Below are positions 10,226 through 21,533 of a stretch of 64,000 nt of DNA, piece after piece. The stretch comes from Galdieria sulphuraria (Eukaryota > Rhodophyta > Bangiophyceae > Galdieriales > Galdieriaceae). The DNA lies in the NCBI RefSeq assembly GCF_000341285.1, contig NW_005178470.1:62001-126000 (forward strand), in the 5' to 3' direction. The position numbers were made by a program, and so were the translations under genes. Every line of letters starts with the position of its first letter. Positions within the stretch are counted from its first letter, which is position 1. A model generated the notes under the pieces. It was given only the letters and a program-made list of their open reading frames with translations. It was not told the origin of the DNA and searched no databases.

Positions 10226-10919
10226 TCAAGGAAAGAATAAAGTTAGATGAAATCTCCTTAGCAAAGCAAAGGGTATTGCACTTACGTAACTGCAGTTTGA
10301 ACAAGAATGATACGCGATGGAACCGCATTTGCATCCACTAGAAGACATTAGCACTATTTTTTTTTACCGAATGTGTCATACTCACTTTTCACAGAACACA
10401 CAACAAGGAATGCAAGAGAGTGCGATAAAAATGCACCAATTACCTGTCATAGCAATGATTAAAGCTCATATCCAAATAGATACGTCTTACATCCTGTGCA
10501 GTTCTTAAATATGACTCTGGTCACTACTTGTTCTCCACAGTTTGGACAAATGCTCGTTTGAGGGGTTTTGCCAAACTTGAGGTTCGAACTCGATACAGCA
10601 GCGACTTTTCGTGTTTGCTGTATAGATGCCTGTTGAGCATTCACGTTATTTCCTTGAAACGGGGGCATCACATAGACTGTCGGTGGCGTGGCAGGGGCCT
10701 GTGCTTGATTTGCTGGTATTGCAGCTTGTTGCATACTATTCATAGTTTGATTTGCAACTGGAAACTGATAATTCGTATATTCACTATGAGGCGCTGATGG
10801 ATATGCAAAAGGATGGTCTTGTTCCGAGGGGGAGGAAAAGGAGTGGATATCTGACGCAATATTCATGTTCAACCTTGAAGAGAAATGAAATACTAACCTG
10901 ATGTTGGATAGGATGCCAT
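10226..10919 (-). CDS. LITAF-domain membrane protein, four exons
   Basis: Single-frame reading misses most of this gene. I splice 10919-10898, 10850-10491, 10443-10386 and 10337-10226 (introns 47, 47 and 48 nt, all GT-AG), giving about 183 aa. The spliced C-terminus is a LITAF domain: 'CPNCGEQVVTRVIFK' (first CxxC knuckle), a short hydrophobic Cys-rich insert 'WCIFIALSCIPCCVF', then 'HSCSNC' (second knuckle). LITAF/SIMPLE proteins sit monotopically on late endosomes and bind zinc. The N-terminal half is Pro/Gln-rich and disordered and contains 'PSAP', a known TSG101/ESCRT-I ligand in LITAF. The last 18 codons after 'SNCSY' could instead be an unspliced intron ('gtaagt' follows), so the exact C-terminus is uncertain. 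Confidence 0.75.
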
Positions 10920-11308
10920 AATAGTTATCTTGCAAGAAACGACAGTGTCAAACGACAGGCTTACTTACCAAATTTAAAAACTCTTGTAAATGGTCACTAT
11001 GGATTTTGTTATATGAAATTCCCATAGATACTGGGACACACAGTCAATGTTGGCGGGAGATTCTTGAGGCCGTAGGCACGTGGCCGGGATTCCATTGGAG
11101 GAGGGAAGTTCATGTTGAGTTGTGTCATCGTTGTGTGGTGTCCATCGATTTTTAATTGTTGAAGATATCCCATTTCATTTATGAAACACATTTCTCATGT
11201 GGTGAAAACTAAAGAATGATCTATTCTTCATGGTTCTAATTCCTATTTCTCTGTTGGTCCCGGAACCAATTTCCAACTTACTCAGTATTTAATTCTATAT
11301 AAAGAAAA
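10920..11308. other. Intergenic; one weak minus-strand small ORF
   Basis: A Pro-rich open frame of about 60 codons lies on the minus strand at 11009-11191. I cannot connect it to a neighbouring gene by splicing or recognise it, so I do not call it a gene. The rest shows nothing. Confidence 0.4.
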
Positions 11309-13117
11309 TCAAGTCTGATATTTTGCTACATCGCTATAAGTCGTTTTGTCTGAGTTTACGGAAATATTTCCCTCAGGCTCATCATACAGCCGTTCAACAT
11401 CATAGTGTTCACGATTGGGAGGAACAGCCTCGGAAAATAATAGCATTGCGTTCTCCAATTCTCTAGTCGACCCAGGTAATAGCTTCTTCTCGTCCGATTT
11501 CGGATACACTTCATTTCGAGCTTTTATTGCAAGCGCTACATTATCTAGATACTCTCGAAACGGTAGTAAAACTTCGTCCCGTAATTCGGGTTCATCTTCC
11601 CAAGGCACTTCAAAATTAGCAATAAACGAAAAGACATCACTTTGGTTCTTTAATGGATAATTCGCAGAGTCTCTTATATCTACAGAGTATTTCTCGAACT
11701 GAATCATTCTTTCTAACTTTTTATCGACGGCAGCAAGGAAGCCTGTCCATGCCACTTTCTTTCTGCGAGTTTCTCTTTTGGATAAGTCTCTATCAAGTAA
11801 ACCTAAATAAAGAAAAAGTTGAGTAAAGGGAGAAATATCATGTCTAGAATAAAATTCTGATCCACAGTCCACAAATACAGTAAAGAACAGCAAGCTGTAA
11901 AGGATATAGCAATAGATTAATACATATCCAACTCTCGCAAATATTATGCTCTTCCAATCATAAACAGAAGAACGAGAGAACCCAAGTACAATACACTTCA
12001 GCGAGTTCACCCATGTCTCATTCCTAGGCAAGAGAGTTTTGCTACCACACACAAAGGAGATAAAAAGTATTCTAGACAATGTTGAGATGAAGCACGCACA
12101 CGTTCTAAGAATACGCCAAAAAGTAAATAAAAAAGAATATCGTTTGTCTAAGATATGCGCCATTTCCAACTCAACTTTCAAGTCAGACCAAGCCCAAAGC
12201 ACAACTGGAATGTAAATTCCATACAATACAATTTCAATCCATATTCGAATATATCCAAAACCAACAAATGAAAAAATCGATGCGATTCCTTGAGCAAACA
12301 AAACCAGAAAATAAGACAGAATGTATCTCCTATATGTATCGCGAAAGGACAACGAGAAGAAGAAAGTATAAATGAATAGCAGGAGAGGAGTTACAAAGGA
12401 TAGGAGAGATCCAAAGTGCCTTTCCCAATCAAACAACAGCCAAATCCACCCAACCGACTTGGAAAGGGATAGACAATATTGTCTTGTCTGAGCCGATAAA
12501 AATAAGGAAACTGTCAGAAATAACATCGAAAACAAAAAATAGACAGCTTTGGTACGCTTGCTCCTACTCGTTTCCGTTAACTTTGCCAAGTAAATCAGTT
12601 GTTCCTTGTGTTCTTGACTGAGAGGCTGCTCTTGTTTCTGTCGTTGTCCTTTCTGCAACATTTGAATGAACGTCTCTTCTTTAGCATTGTACAAAAGTTT
12701 GACGGACTCTCGTGGTGAGAATTTCTTTAATATGTTATTTGGAGTTGACCTAGTCTCTTCCCTAATAACCCCATTTCGTTCAGGCAACGATGACGACTCG
12801 TTCGTGACATTTCTGCAAACAAACTTCCATAAGACTTCAAAATTTTCTCGACACTTTACAGTCAAACAAGAAAATTTTACTCTTTCTCTTAGCAGCGCTA
12901 TACGCGCTAGGCGAATCACACCATCTCTACGGAGCGAAATGTTACGGCACAATAAGGCTCTTTGCGAGAAAGGCTTCGGCAGTGAAGTACAAGGAGAGAA
13001 CCCACTATACAGAAAGAAAGCACGATAGGATCTCGTATGCTGGAGCTTCGTGTCTTCTAATACAAACATATCTGGTATCTCCACAAACGGACGAGGAGAT
13101 GTTACAAGACATTTCAT
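11309..13117 (-). CDS. Hypothetical multi-spanning membrane protein, 602 aa
   Basis: Single exon; the first true ATG is at 13117. I do not recognise the family. The N-terminal 200 residues are basic and Ser/Arg-rich with few acidic residues at first, compatible with an organellar targeting peptide followed by a soluble linker. Residues about 200-440 hold seven or eight hydrophobic segments (for example 'AVYFLFSMLFLTVSLFLSA' and 'SLLSFVTPLLLFIYTFFFSL'). The last 150 residues are soluble and acidic. The topology resembles plastid-envelope or thylakoid proteins of unknown function. It lies 86 bp downstream of the CM1 gene on the same strand. Confidence 0.7.
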   Translation of the reverse strand: MKCLVTSPRPFVEIPDMFVLEDTKLQHTRSYRAFFLYSGFSPCTSLPKPFSQRALLCRNISLRRDGVIRLARIALLRERVKFSCLTVKCRENFEVLWKFVCRNVTNESSSLPERNGVIREETRSTPNNILKKFSPRESVKLLYNAKEETFIQMLQKGQRQKQEQPLSQEHKEQLIYLAKLTETSRSKRTKAVYFLFSMLFLTVSLFLSAQTRQYCLSLSKSVGWIWLLFDWERHFGSLLSFVTPLLLFIYTFFFSLSFRDTYRRYILSYFLVLFAQGIASIFSFVGFGYIRIWIEIVLYGIYIPVVLWAWSDLKVELEMAHILDKRYSFLFTFWRILRTCACFISTLSRILFISFVCGSKTLLPRNETWVNSLKCIVLGFSRSSVYDWKSIIFARVGYVLIYCYILYSLLFFTVFVDCGSEFYSRHDISPFTQLFLYLGLLDRDLSKRETRRKKVAWTGFLAAVDKKLERMIQFEKYSVDIRDSANYPLKNQSDVFSFIANFEVPWEDEPELRDEVLLPFREYLDNVALAIKARNEVYPKSDEKKLLPGSTRELENAMLLFSEAVPPNREHYDVERLYDEPEGNISVNSDKTTYSDVAKYQT

Positions 13118-13203
13118 CCGAAGCAAAAATCTGAGGAGTTGCCAAGAAAGTTGACAAATCTTATAAACACTTTACGGATTGGTCAAAGTTTGACATTTCT
13201 GTA

Positions 13204-16200
13204 TTACATATTTCTATATCTTTGAGATTCCGACCACTTATCTCTCATGTGTCTCAATATCCCTTCTTCCTGTTCTCTCTCTTTCCATCGCAGATACTGT
13301 AAGGGAGAAACTTTTTGACCAGTAGCTGGTGAAAATGAGAAGCGCCTGCGAATTTTTGGTTCCTTACTAGCGGAAAACTCTTTCATGGTCGAGCTATAAT
13401 AACGAACATCTCGCAGTTTTACAGTCGACAAAGCCCTTTCCTGTTTCTCTTCAAGTCTTGTCAACTTTCTTTTCAGCTCTAATAGCCGTCTCATCATTAT
13501 TTGGAACCATCCTTCCATATTCCAAGATCTAATAAAGTTGCACATTTGTCTTAGCGTTTCTCTATCCGTGGTTGTTGTCACCGTTATGTTATTGTCTTTA
13601 GTTTGTATTTAGGTTTGAAAACAATGTCAAAAGAAGAACACCACTTACCAACCGGAACTGTTTCCTCAGGTAACGAAAAAGTAACTTCATGCTGGCATAT
13701 GAAATGTCGCTCTGGTACTGAACTGATATTATTTACTACAACACTAGATTCCAACTCTTGAGAAAGTAGTTGGATATTTGCACTCAATAAGCCAAGATGT
13801 TTTACAAACTCGGGGAAAAAATTTGTTCCTTGAAGGACAAATTCAAACTCAAGTGGCTTCCAACCTTGAAAAGCTTCTTCATTTCCGCCAAGCAATCGAT
13901 TGCATAACAACGCGTAATGCTCTTGAAAAACAGACACTATCTCTGACCAACGACTTTGGACTTCTTCCTGAAATGCTCTAATCGTTTCTTTAAATATCTC
14001 GTTATCTTCCCAGTAACTGGAAAACTGTGCTTTCCAGAGTTTGACTTCTCTAAGCAAACTCTCCCTGACTTCAAAATGCAACGAGTACAAATGTTTGTAC
14101 TTGTGTTCGATTTGCTTTCTTTCTTCGTCCACTTTAAAAACTGAAACTTCTAAATTCTCCTTTTCTTCCTCTAACTGTTTACTGAAAACTTCATGTTGCT
14201 CTAATGCAGATGTTACATCTTCAACTTGTTCACACAGCTGAAGCCATTCATCATAAAGCAATCGATACTCTTCACGACAGGTTGATAACTCAATCAAAGT
14301 GGACTCCTTCTCCTCCTTAATAATAGCTTGTTGTTTTCTATGCTCTTCCTCTCTACAATAATATTGAAATTCTCTATCTCTTTCTTCTTCTTCCAAGAGA
14401 ATAATTTTCTTTCTTTGTTCTTCCACTTTCTGATTCCGTTGAAACAACTCCTTCCTTAAATAATCAACTTTGTCGGACCATTCTAACACTTTCGACTCCA
14501 ATTTTGAAGTTCCCCTGTCAAGTTGTTGTACTTTCGCATCAAATTTTCTATCCTGCTCTTTCAACATATAAAGCAAGTTTCGAGTGGCTTCGTCCGTGGA
14601 AGTTATTCTTTGCTTCAATTGTGAAATAACTTGAAAGGAATTCTTTAGAATTTCCTCATTTGTACATTCTATTTGAATACTTTCTAGGATATTTTCGTCC
14701 AAAGACAACAAGGCATACTCTAACCTTTTCATCATATCCAAGAAACCTGTTGTCTTCAATTTACAATCTTCAATGATGTCGCAAGTCGCTTCCAATTCTC
14801 GCTCTAAGTTTTCTTGAGTTTTTGTTCTTTCATACAACTGTTTCTGTAATTGTTCCATTTCCGTCTTATGTAACTCAACTTGTTCTTCTATCATTCGCAT
14901 TGACTCGTCCTCAAGCTGTTGGCATCTCATAATCTCCAAGTCTCTTTCTTCTTTCAAAGCTTCAATTTTTTTGTTCCACATTTCCTGTTCTTCCTTAAAC
15001 AACTGTGACAAATCATAAACCTTTTGTTCTAACTTCATCTTCTCTTCTTTAACAAAACAAGTAAACTTTCCATCCTCATTAAATTCATGAAGATCGTCAT
15101 ATGTTAAAGAATCCCATCGTTTTCTCCAACTCACCACAGCTTCTTCGAGATGCTGATAAGCATCATTCTGTTGTTTCACGCCATTCAGAACATCTGCTTT
15201 CCAATCATTCGATATAGCTATGAAATCATAGCCAACTCCAATTTCTTCTAAAATTCTTTGAGATGCTGTCACATCATTCGATGCAATAGATGACGCAAGT
15301 TCTTTCAAATTCTCAATAAGTTTAACTGCTGCATCTCTTTCTACTTCGGTAGTCTCCAAAGCTTCGACAGCTTCATCTCTCAAACCTTCTGCTTCTTCCA
15401 GAGCATCGTAAGTCAAGGTTAAGTCTTCCTTCTGCAATTTAATTTGATCGATAATCTGGTCCCAATCAACAACTTCATTGGACATCAACTTCAGGACTTC
15501 ATCGCCCACAAAAGCATCGTCAGTTTCGGGAAAGACAGGCTGGCTAGTTTCATCTCCCTGAACAATTCCTTGAAGTTGTAGTCGGACATCAACAAGGTAT
15601 TTCAACAGTTTTATCAAGTTGCTCATGAACGTGTTGGGAAGCGCTACAGTAGGTTCTGTCTGCACATGCTGTGACTCTAACTTATTATTCGGTCGAAGCA
15701 AAAATTCTCCTTGCAAAATGGAAGCTAAAAGACGATCTATGAAATCTAAAAACTGTACGACGATATTGGAAGCCACTTGGACAGATATTTGTCCTTTCAA
15801 GTGCGTATATATTCGTTTCGATTCTTCTGCAAATTCTCCAAGTGTAAAGTAACGAAGCTTCTCCATGATCTTCTCACAGCGAGATATTATATCGTTGGTA
15901 TCCAAATTTAGACCACTTTCTGTTGACGTGTTGAGCGTAACATCACTCACACCAAATATTGCAGGTTTGACCTGTTCCACTGCGAAAAGATCCTTCTCGT
16001 GCTTTGAATCTTGCTTAGTGTTTCTTTCTGTAAGTTCGCTCTTCAAAGAACGAATTAAATCACGCGCACTCAGGAGCAGTTCTTCTTTCTTCTCAACTTC
16101 CCGTTGCAGTTCTTCCATAAGTTCTTGTTCTTTCTTTCCTCTTTCAAGAACCTTTTCACTATCTTTGTTCAAACCTAAACAACCTTCCAAGTGAAACACA

Positions 16201-16346
16201 CGCAAACGAAGATTAAAGTTGGTTCTTTTCAGTCTTTCTATTTCTAAATCTCTGGGGTCCAACTCTTCCCAAAGCACTTGAGTCTTTGAAGAGGAACTTG
16301 GGAGCATAAAACTTTCGTGTGAAATTTCAAAAGAGTTTTCTGCCAT
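13204..16346 (-). CDS. Large coiled-coil protein with N-terminal CM1 (centrosomin motif 1)-like segment
   Basis: Two exons (16346-13649, 13595-13204) joined across a 53-nt intron give 1029 aa; the splice carries the frame into a basic C-terminal exon that otherwise looks like a separate ORF. Residues about 30-60 read 'DLEIERLKRTNFNLRLRVFH' followed by 'LEG', matching the CM1/Cnn_1N consensus (ELKKENFNLKLRIYFLEE) that binds and activates the gamma-tubulin ring complex in CDK5RAP2, centrosomin, Mto1 and Spc110. The rest, to about residue 800, is predicted coiled coil with many Glu/Lys/Gln heptads. Aromatic-rich globular patches follow ('FQGWKPLEFEFVLQ'), then a basic tail. It is probably a microtubule-organising-centre scaffold. 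The CM1 call is by eye; the coiled coil is secure. Confidence 0.75.
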
Positions 16347-16792
16347 TTATGATTTTTGTTATTATACACACGGTCCTTCAACTACCAGTTCCACTTCTAT
16401 TTGGATGGCACATTATAACAATTTCTAAATGCCGTTTCCGATAAATGATCCAAATATGACAATATTTTATTTTCTGTTCTATTCCGATGGTACATCGAAA
16501 ATTGTCTGTTTTTGAAGGAATTTGACGATTGTATGCTGCAGATTCTTTCCCTCCGATTTCAGAGTCAAAAATAGCTCGATAGCAGCTTTATCTTCCTTTC
16601 TTTACTAGCCATTTCGTTGCTTACCTGAACGAGAATTGTTGCATGGCATACATTCCATAAAAAGAATGTTTATAGTAATTTGAAGACTGGCAAGTTCTTT
16701 TGAGGTAATTTTCTAAAAGTGGAAAATATCGTATAGCAATAGCAACATCTCAAAATATTTTTGTAGTTATTTGGCCGATTCAGTATTGAGCA
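16347..16792. other. Intergenic, divergent between CM1 gene and BMS1
   Basis: 446 bp with no coding signal, presumably two promoters. No motif I would name. Confidence 0.5.
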
Positions 16793-19700
16793 ATGCAATC
16801 GGAGACTACTTCAGTTCCACATCACAAGCCAAAAGCTGGAAAGAAGGCGGCTTTAAAAAAGGCTTCTGCCAAAGCAGAACGTAAATTGCGTTCTTTGGGC
16901 CTTGAGCAAGGTAAAAAGTCATGGTACAGTCCCATCAAGAAATAAACTCTTTTGCAGTTAGTCATTCGAATGTTCCAAAGAAGGAGAAAAAGGCAGTTTC
17001 AGGCCCTGTGGCCATGCAACGTAAAATAAAGGCATCGGCTGAGAAAGAGATGCTAAGAGCGCACTTAGCTGTTCCCGACCGCACCGGTGGACATGAAGCT
17101 CCTCGTATAGTTGTAGTGGTAAGTCGGATGACTTGTGCTTGGTCAACTGCGATAATATCTGTAATAGATGGGGCCCAAAGGTGTTGGAAAATCCACCATT
17201 ATTCGTTGTCTCGTGAAGCACTATACAAAGAAAAAGGTCGGTCAAATAGTTGGACCAATCACTGTTTTGAGCGGTGTCAAGAAAAGACTCAGTTTTTTGG
17301 AAGTGAGTTATCACACGTATTGTACTTTAATTATATTTTATACCCAATAGGTTGGTGGAGAACTTCCATCTATGATCGACGCAGCAAAGATTGCTGATCT
17401 GGTTTTGCTTGTAATTGACGCTAGCTTTGGTTTTGAAATGGAAACTTTCGAGTGAGTCTTTACTTTGCACTCTTTTAGTCTTCTAATTGTTAGGTTCTTA
17501 AATATATGTTCAGTCCATGGAATGCCACGTGTGATTGGCATCTTGACTCACTTGGATAAGATTCGCGAAGGGAAACAGATGAAGAAGATGAAGAAGCATT
17601 TGAAGAATCGCTTTACAAATGAAATAACTCAAGGAGCCAAATTATTTTGTTTCTCCGGCTTGACATTGGGAGGTGAATATTTGAAGCGAGAAGTGCTTAA
17701 TCTAGCGCGCTTTGTTTCCGTTACGAAGTTTAAGACAATAACTTGGAGGAATGAGCATGGCTATATATTGGTTGATCGGCTGGAAGACAAAACAGAGGAG
17801 TCAAAAGATGATACTAAAAGCAGAACTGTGGCTTTTTTTGGATATTTGCATGGAACTTATTTAAGGTTTCCACGAGGTGTAAACTTTAAGGTATTAGAAA
17901 CTATTGAAATGAATCACAGAACATACGAATACTCAACGAGTTTTAGATGCACTTGCCTGGCGTTGGAGATATTACTGTCAACCATGTGGAGCAGTTACCA
18001 GATCCCTGTCCGCTTCCAAATAAGGAGGACGCTAGTAAAAGTCGAAAACGAAAGCTGTCAGATAAGGAAAGAGCTATTCACGCTCCAATGGGCGAAGTTT
18101 CGGGTATTTCTTATGATCAAGACGCCATATATATCAATCTTCCCAATCAGACTGTTCGGTTGACTGGTGATATTGAACCAGAAAGTGAAGGAGAAGTGAT
18201 GATCCGTAATTTGCAGCGAATAAAGGTTAGTTTTCTATTTCTAGTTGAATACACATTAAGTGAAACGTTTTTAGAGTTCAATGGATGATAAACTACAAAG
18301 TGGGAAATTGGATATCCTTCGACAGAGCCTTTTGGACCAAAATTCAAAAGATCTTTTGGATTCTAAAAAATTTCTTGAAGAATTTGCTTCAGATATCGAT
18401 AGCCAAGAAGGAAGCATGGAGAATAGCTTGGATGAAATATTCGATAACAAAGATGAAGATCCAATGGCAAATGAGTTTAAGAGTGAAAACGTCGGTTTTG
18501 AGTCCAGAGACGAAAATGATGGTATTGTTGAAAAATGGAAACTTGCAAAGGATGATTTTCAGCTTGACACTCGTCCAAAGAATTTGACAAAGTGGATATA
18601 TGATAAGAGACTAGCTCCCACTGAAGTATGCCTTAAAGACTTGGGTAGTTTCATATTCAGTGGAAGTGAGGAAGCAGACTGCAGTAAATTTATTGCTTCC
18701 AAGTCGTGGGACTTGCTGAACAACTCCAGTCTTAAGCGACGATTTTCGAACAGTGAGTTAGTGGAGGAAAACTCAAATCTGTCAGCTGAGAGCGATGATG
18801 GCTATTTCACTGCAGACGCGTGCGAGGATTCTTCAAATGATGACTCAGAACTTGACAGTGAAACTTGCTCTGATGTAGGATTAGATGATTCAAGCCCTGA
18901 AGTAGATAATGAAGATGCCACGTCGGTAGATTCACAAGGTATTTTAACTGAGGGATTCGATAAATTCTTCAACTCAACCTATTCCAGAAAAACGAATGAG
19001 GAAGAAGACTGAAAAGAAAATACAGTTTGACGCTGCATATGACGCAGATGCTTTGGACAAATACTCTTCAGACGAAGATGTTTCGTTTGATCAAGCTTTG
19101 AAACTAAAACTTGCTGAGCGGGAATCGAAAAAGAAGCAGAAGCTTGCCACTTTGGATGAAGAAAGCCGTCAGATGATGGAAGGCTTTCCACCAGGCTCAT
19201 ATCTTCGTCTTCAAGTTGATGATGTTCCTGAAGATTTTGTAAGTGCAAAACTCATTGTTGATGTTTTTTAACTCATTTATACAGCTGCGCTATTTTAATC
19301 CATTCGCGCCGATACTATTGGGAGCTGTTAAAATTGGAGAAGAACAATTTTGTCATATAAGAGCCAGACTGAAACGGCACCGTTGGAGAAAGGGTCTGTT
19401 AAAATGTGGTGATCCACTGATTTTCTCCATTGGATGGCGACGTTTTCAATCCATTCCTGTTTATTCTAGTGAAGATCAAAATGGAAGAAATCGTTACCTG
19501 AAGTATACACCGGAACACTTACATTGTGATGCTACGTTTTTTGGACCTCGAGTGGCCTTGGGTACTGGAGTCATTTGTTTTCAAAGATTGGATGGTCCAA
19601 ATACGAGCAATTTTAGAGTTGCAGCTAGTGGATATATTTCTGAAGTCAGTGGAGACTTCAACATTGTAAAGAAGTTGAAGTTGATTGGAGAACCCCTCAA

Positions 19701-20427
19701 AATATTTAAGAACTCGGCATTTGTTCGGGGCATGTTTCATTCGGACTTGGAAGTATCGAAATATCTTGGTGCGAAGATTAGAACTGTTTCTGGTATTAGA
19801 GGAGCCATCAAGAAAGCTTTGAAGAGTCCTCCTGGTGCCTTCCGAGCAACTTTTGAGGACAAAATTCTTATGAGTGATATCGTTTTTTTGCGTGCGTGGG
19901 TAAAGGTAGCCGTGGAGTCTTATTGTGTCGATGTTCAAGACCGTTTATGCCCTCCTTCGGTAGAAATCCGTCACCTAATGAAAACTTTGAGAGAGTTGCG
20001 TGTAATGCAACAAATCCCTATTCCAACAAATGATGACTCGGAATATCGCAAAATTGATGAAAGACCCGCACAGCGTAACTTTCGACCTTTCCATATTCCT
20101 CGTTCTTTACAAGCGACTTTACCGTTTTCCAGCAAACCAAAGCAAATATCTGCAAAGGAAAAGCAGCGGCGCAGTAACTTAGAAAAGGTAATGTCAGCAG
20201 TGACGGATCCCGAAGAACGAAAAGAACAGAAAACGTTTCAGATGCTAAATACTATTCGAAATGAGCGAACCAAGAAAAGAGAAATGGTCAGCAAGGCGCG
20301 TTTGGAAGCCAAACGAAAGGACATGGAAAAACAGGAGGCAGAACGACAGCAGCGGATTGACGAAAGAAGAAAACGCAGATACAAATCACGAGGAGCAGCA
20401 AGGAAACGACAAAGAACAAACGACTAA
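16793..20427 (+). CDS. BMS1: Ribosome biogenesis GTPase BMS1, nine exons
   Basis: Nine exons, by my splicing 16793-16910, 16958-17118, 17168-17302, 17351-17451, 17494-17890, 17947-18225, 18275-18938, 18988-19238 and 19285-20427, give 1082 aa with introns of 42-56 nt. The P-loop is 'MGPKGVGKSTIIRCL', the G3-like region is 'LLVIDASFGFEMETFEFLN' and G4 is 'THLD'. AARP2CN-type sequence follows ('HLPGVGDITVNHVEQLPDPC'), then a long acidic spacer and the conserved C-terminal half ('LRYFNPFAPILLGAVKIGEE', 'FGPRVALGTGVICFQRL', 'GIRGAIKKALKSPPGAFRATFE'). BMS1 binds RCL1 and drives small-subunit processome maturation in the nucleolus. The C-terminus is a Lys/Arg-rich helix. The acidic middle region aligns poorly with other species, as is usual for this family. 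Confidence 0.96.
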
Positions 20428-20575
20428 CTTTTTGACTGAGCTAGGATTCGTATATGTTAGGACTATAGTATCACGAGACTTTGTCATTTACGTTGTTTAG
20501 AACGCAGATGTTCACTTTTGCACAGCATTTTTACATTGAAAAGTGCCTTGCCAAGTGTCCAGTCATTTTTGTGCC

Positions 20576-21406
20576 ATGTCTGTGCTCTTACGAATTCCTC
20601 GCAAGAGGAAGGAAAAGCCTTTATCGTTCTTGCAGGTTGAATTAGTGTCCAATAAATGTGCAAAGAAACAGTCGTCATCAAACGAAGAGACTGTAACCAA
20701 CTCAAGTATCAGTCAAAAAGGAAAAAAAAGACTGTTCACACACGTGTTGACTTTGGAGGGTAGTGAAACAGCAAACACTGAAGGGAACGAGAAGTCATGG
20801 TCCACCAATAAAAGACATTCAAGCTTTGGGAATAACAGTGAACAGAAAAATACCCTAGAAACAAACGTTACTTCAGAATGGAAATTTTTGGACTTGGTGG
20901 ACGTGTCTGAAGGATATGCATCACCTTTTACTTTGAACGGTGACACTTTGGTGAAGGAATACATTGGAGAACTTACGACGGAACCTTTCAACTCTTTTCA
21001 AAAAGAAAAAGGAGACTTCGTCTATGACCTTTATGAATTGTCTTGTCCCACTATGATGCCAGTTCACGACATAGGACTACCAATACGAGTTTTAACAAAT
21101 GCGTTAGACGAGGACTGGTTAGTCGCAGAGGACGAAGAAGTTCTTGAAGATGGCTTTTCTAGTGACACTAATAGGACATATGACTATCCAGAAACTCCGG
21201 CGAGCTTAACAGAAGATGATGGTTTCTATTCAGAGAATTGGTATGATATTGACGAGGATTCAGACGAGTTTGATGATGAGGAAGGAAAAGTACCAGCTTT
21301 ATGGCGCACCGAGGAATTATTACGTAAACTGCAAAGAACAACTATCTACGAGTCATCATCGTCTTCGTATAATTCGGAACGGAGTAGTAGTGATTTGAAT
21401 TTTTAG
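20576..21406 (+). CDS. IWR1: Iwr1-like RNA polymerase II nuclear-import factor
   Basis: Single exon, 276 aa. It starts 'MSVLLRIPRKRKEKPLSFLQ', the basic N-terminal signature of Iwr1/SLC7A6OS proteins. It ends with the Iwr1 motif: 'GDFVYDLYEL', 'DEDWLVAEDEEVLEDG', 'YDYPETPASLTEDDGFYSEN' and an acidic stretch 'DIDEDSDEFDDEEGK'. Iwr1 binds in the active-centre cleft of assembled Pol II and directs its import into the nucleus. The linker between the two regions is variable, which weakens the call slightly. An upstream in-frame ATG at 20543 would add 11 residues, but the family N-terminus favours 20576. It lies 148 bp downstream of BMS1 on the same strand. Confidence 0.75.
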   Translation: MSVLLRIPRKRKEKPLSFLQVELVSNKCAKKQSSSNEETVTNSSISQKGKKRLFTHVLTLEGSETANTEGNEKSWSTNKRHSSFGNNSEQKNTLETNVTSEWKFLDLVDVSEGYASPFTLNGDTLVKEYIGELTTEPFNSFQKEKGDFVYDLYELSCPTMMPVHDIGLPIRVLTNALDEDWLVAEDEEVLEDGFSSDTNRTYDYPETPASLTEDDGFYSENWYDIDEDSDEFDDEEGKVPALWRTEELLRKLQRTTIYESSSSSYNSERSSSDLNF

Positions 21407-21533
21407 CAACCTGACTTTGGTTCGATATCATTTACAATTTGTCAAACTAGGCGATAGTTCTATTTTAAAAGTCCACGGATGGAGATATCATAAACAACTT
21501 CTTCTAACTTTTTTACGTCATATTTCATCCCAT

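Noticed and set aside
13204-13581. Separate 125-aa basic protein
   Set aside because: No ATG at its start; a 53-nt intron joins it in frame to the CM1 coiled-coil gene.
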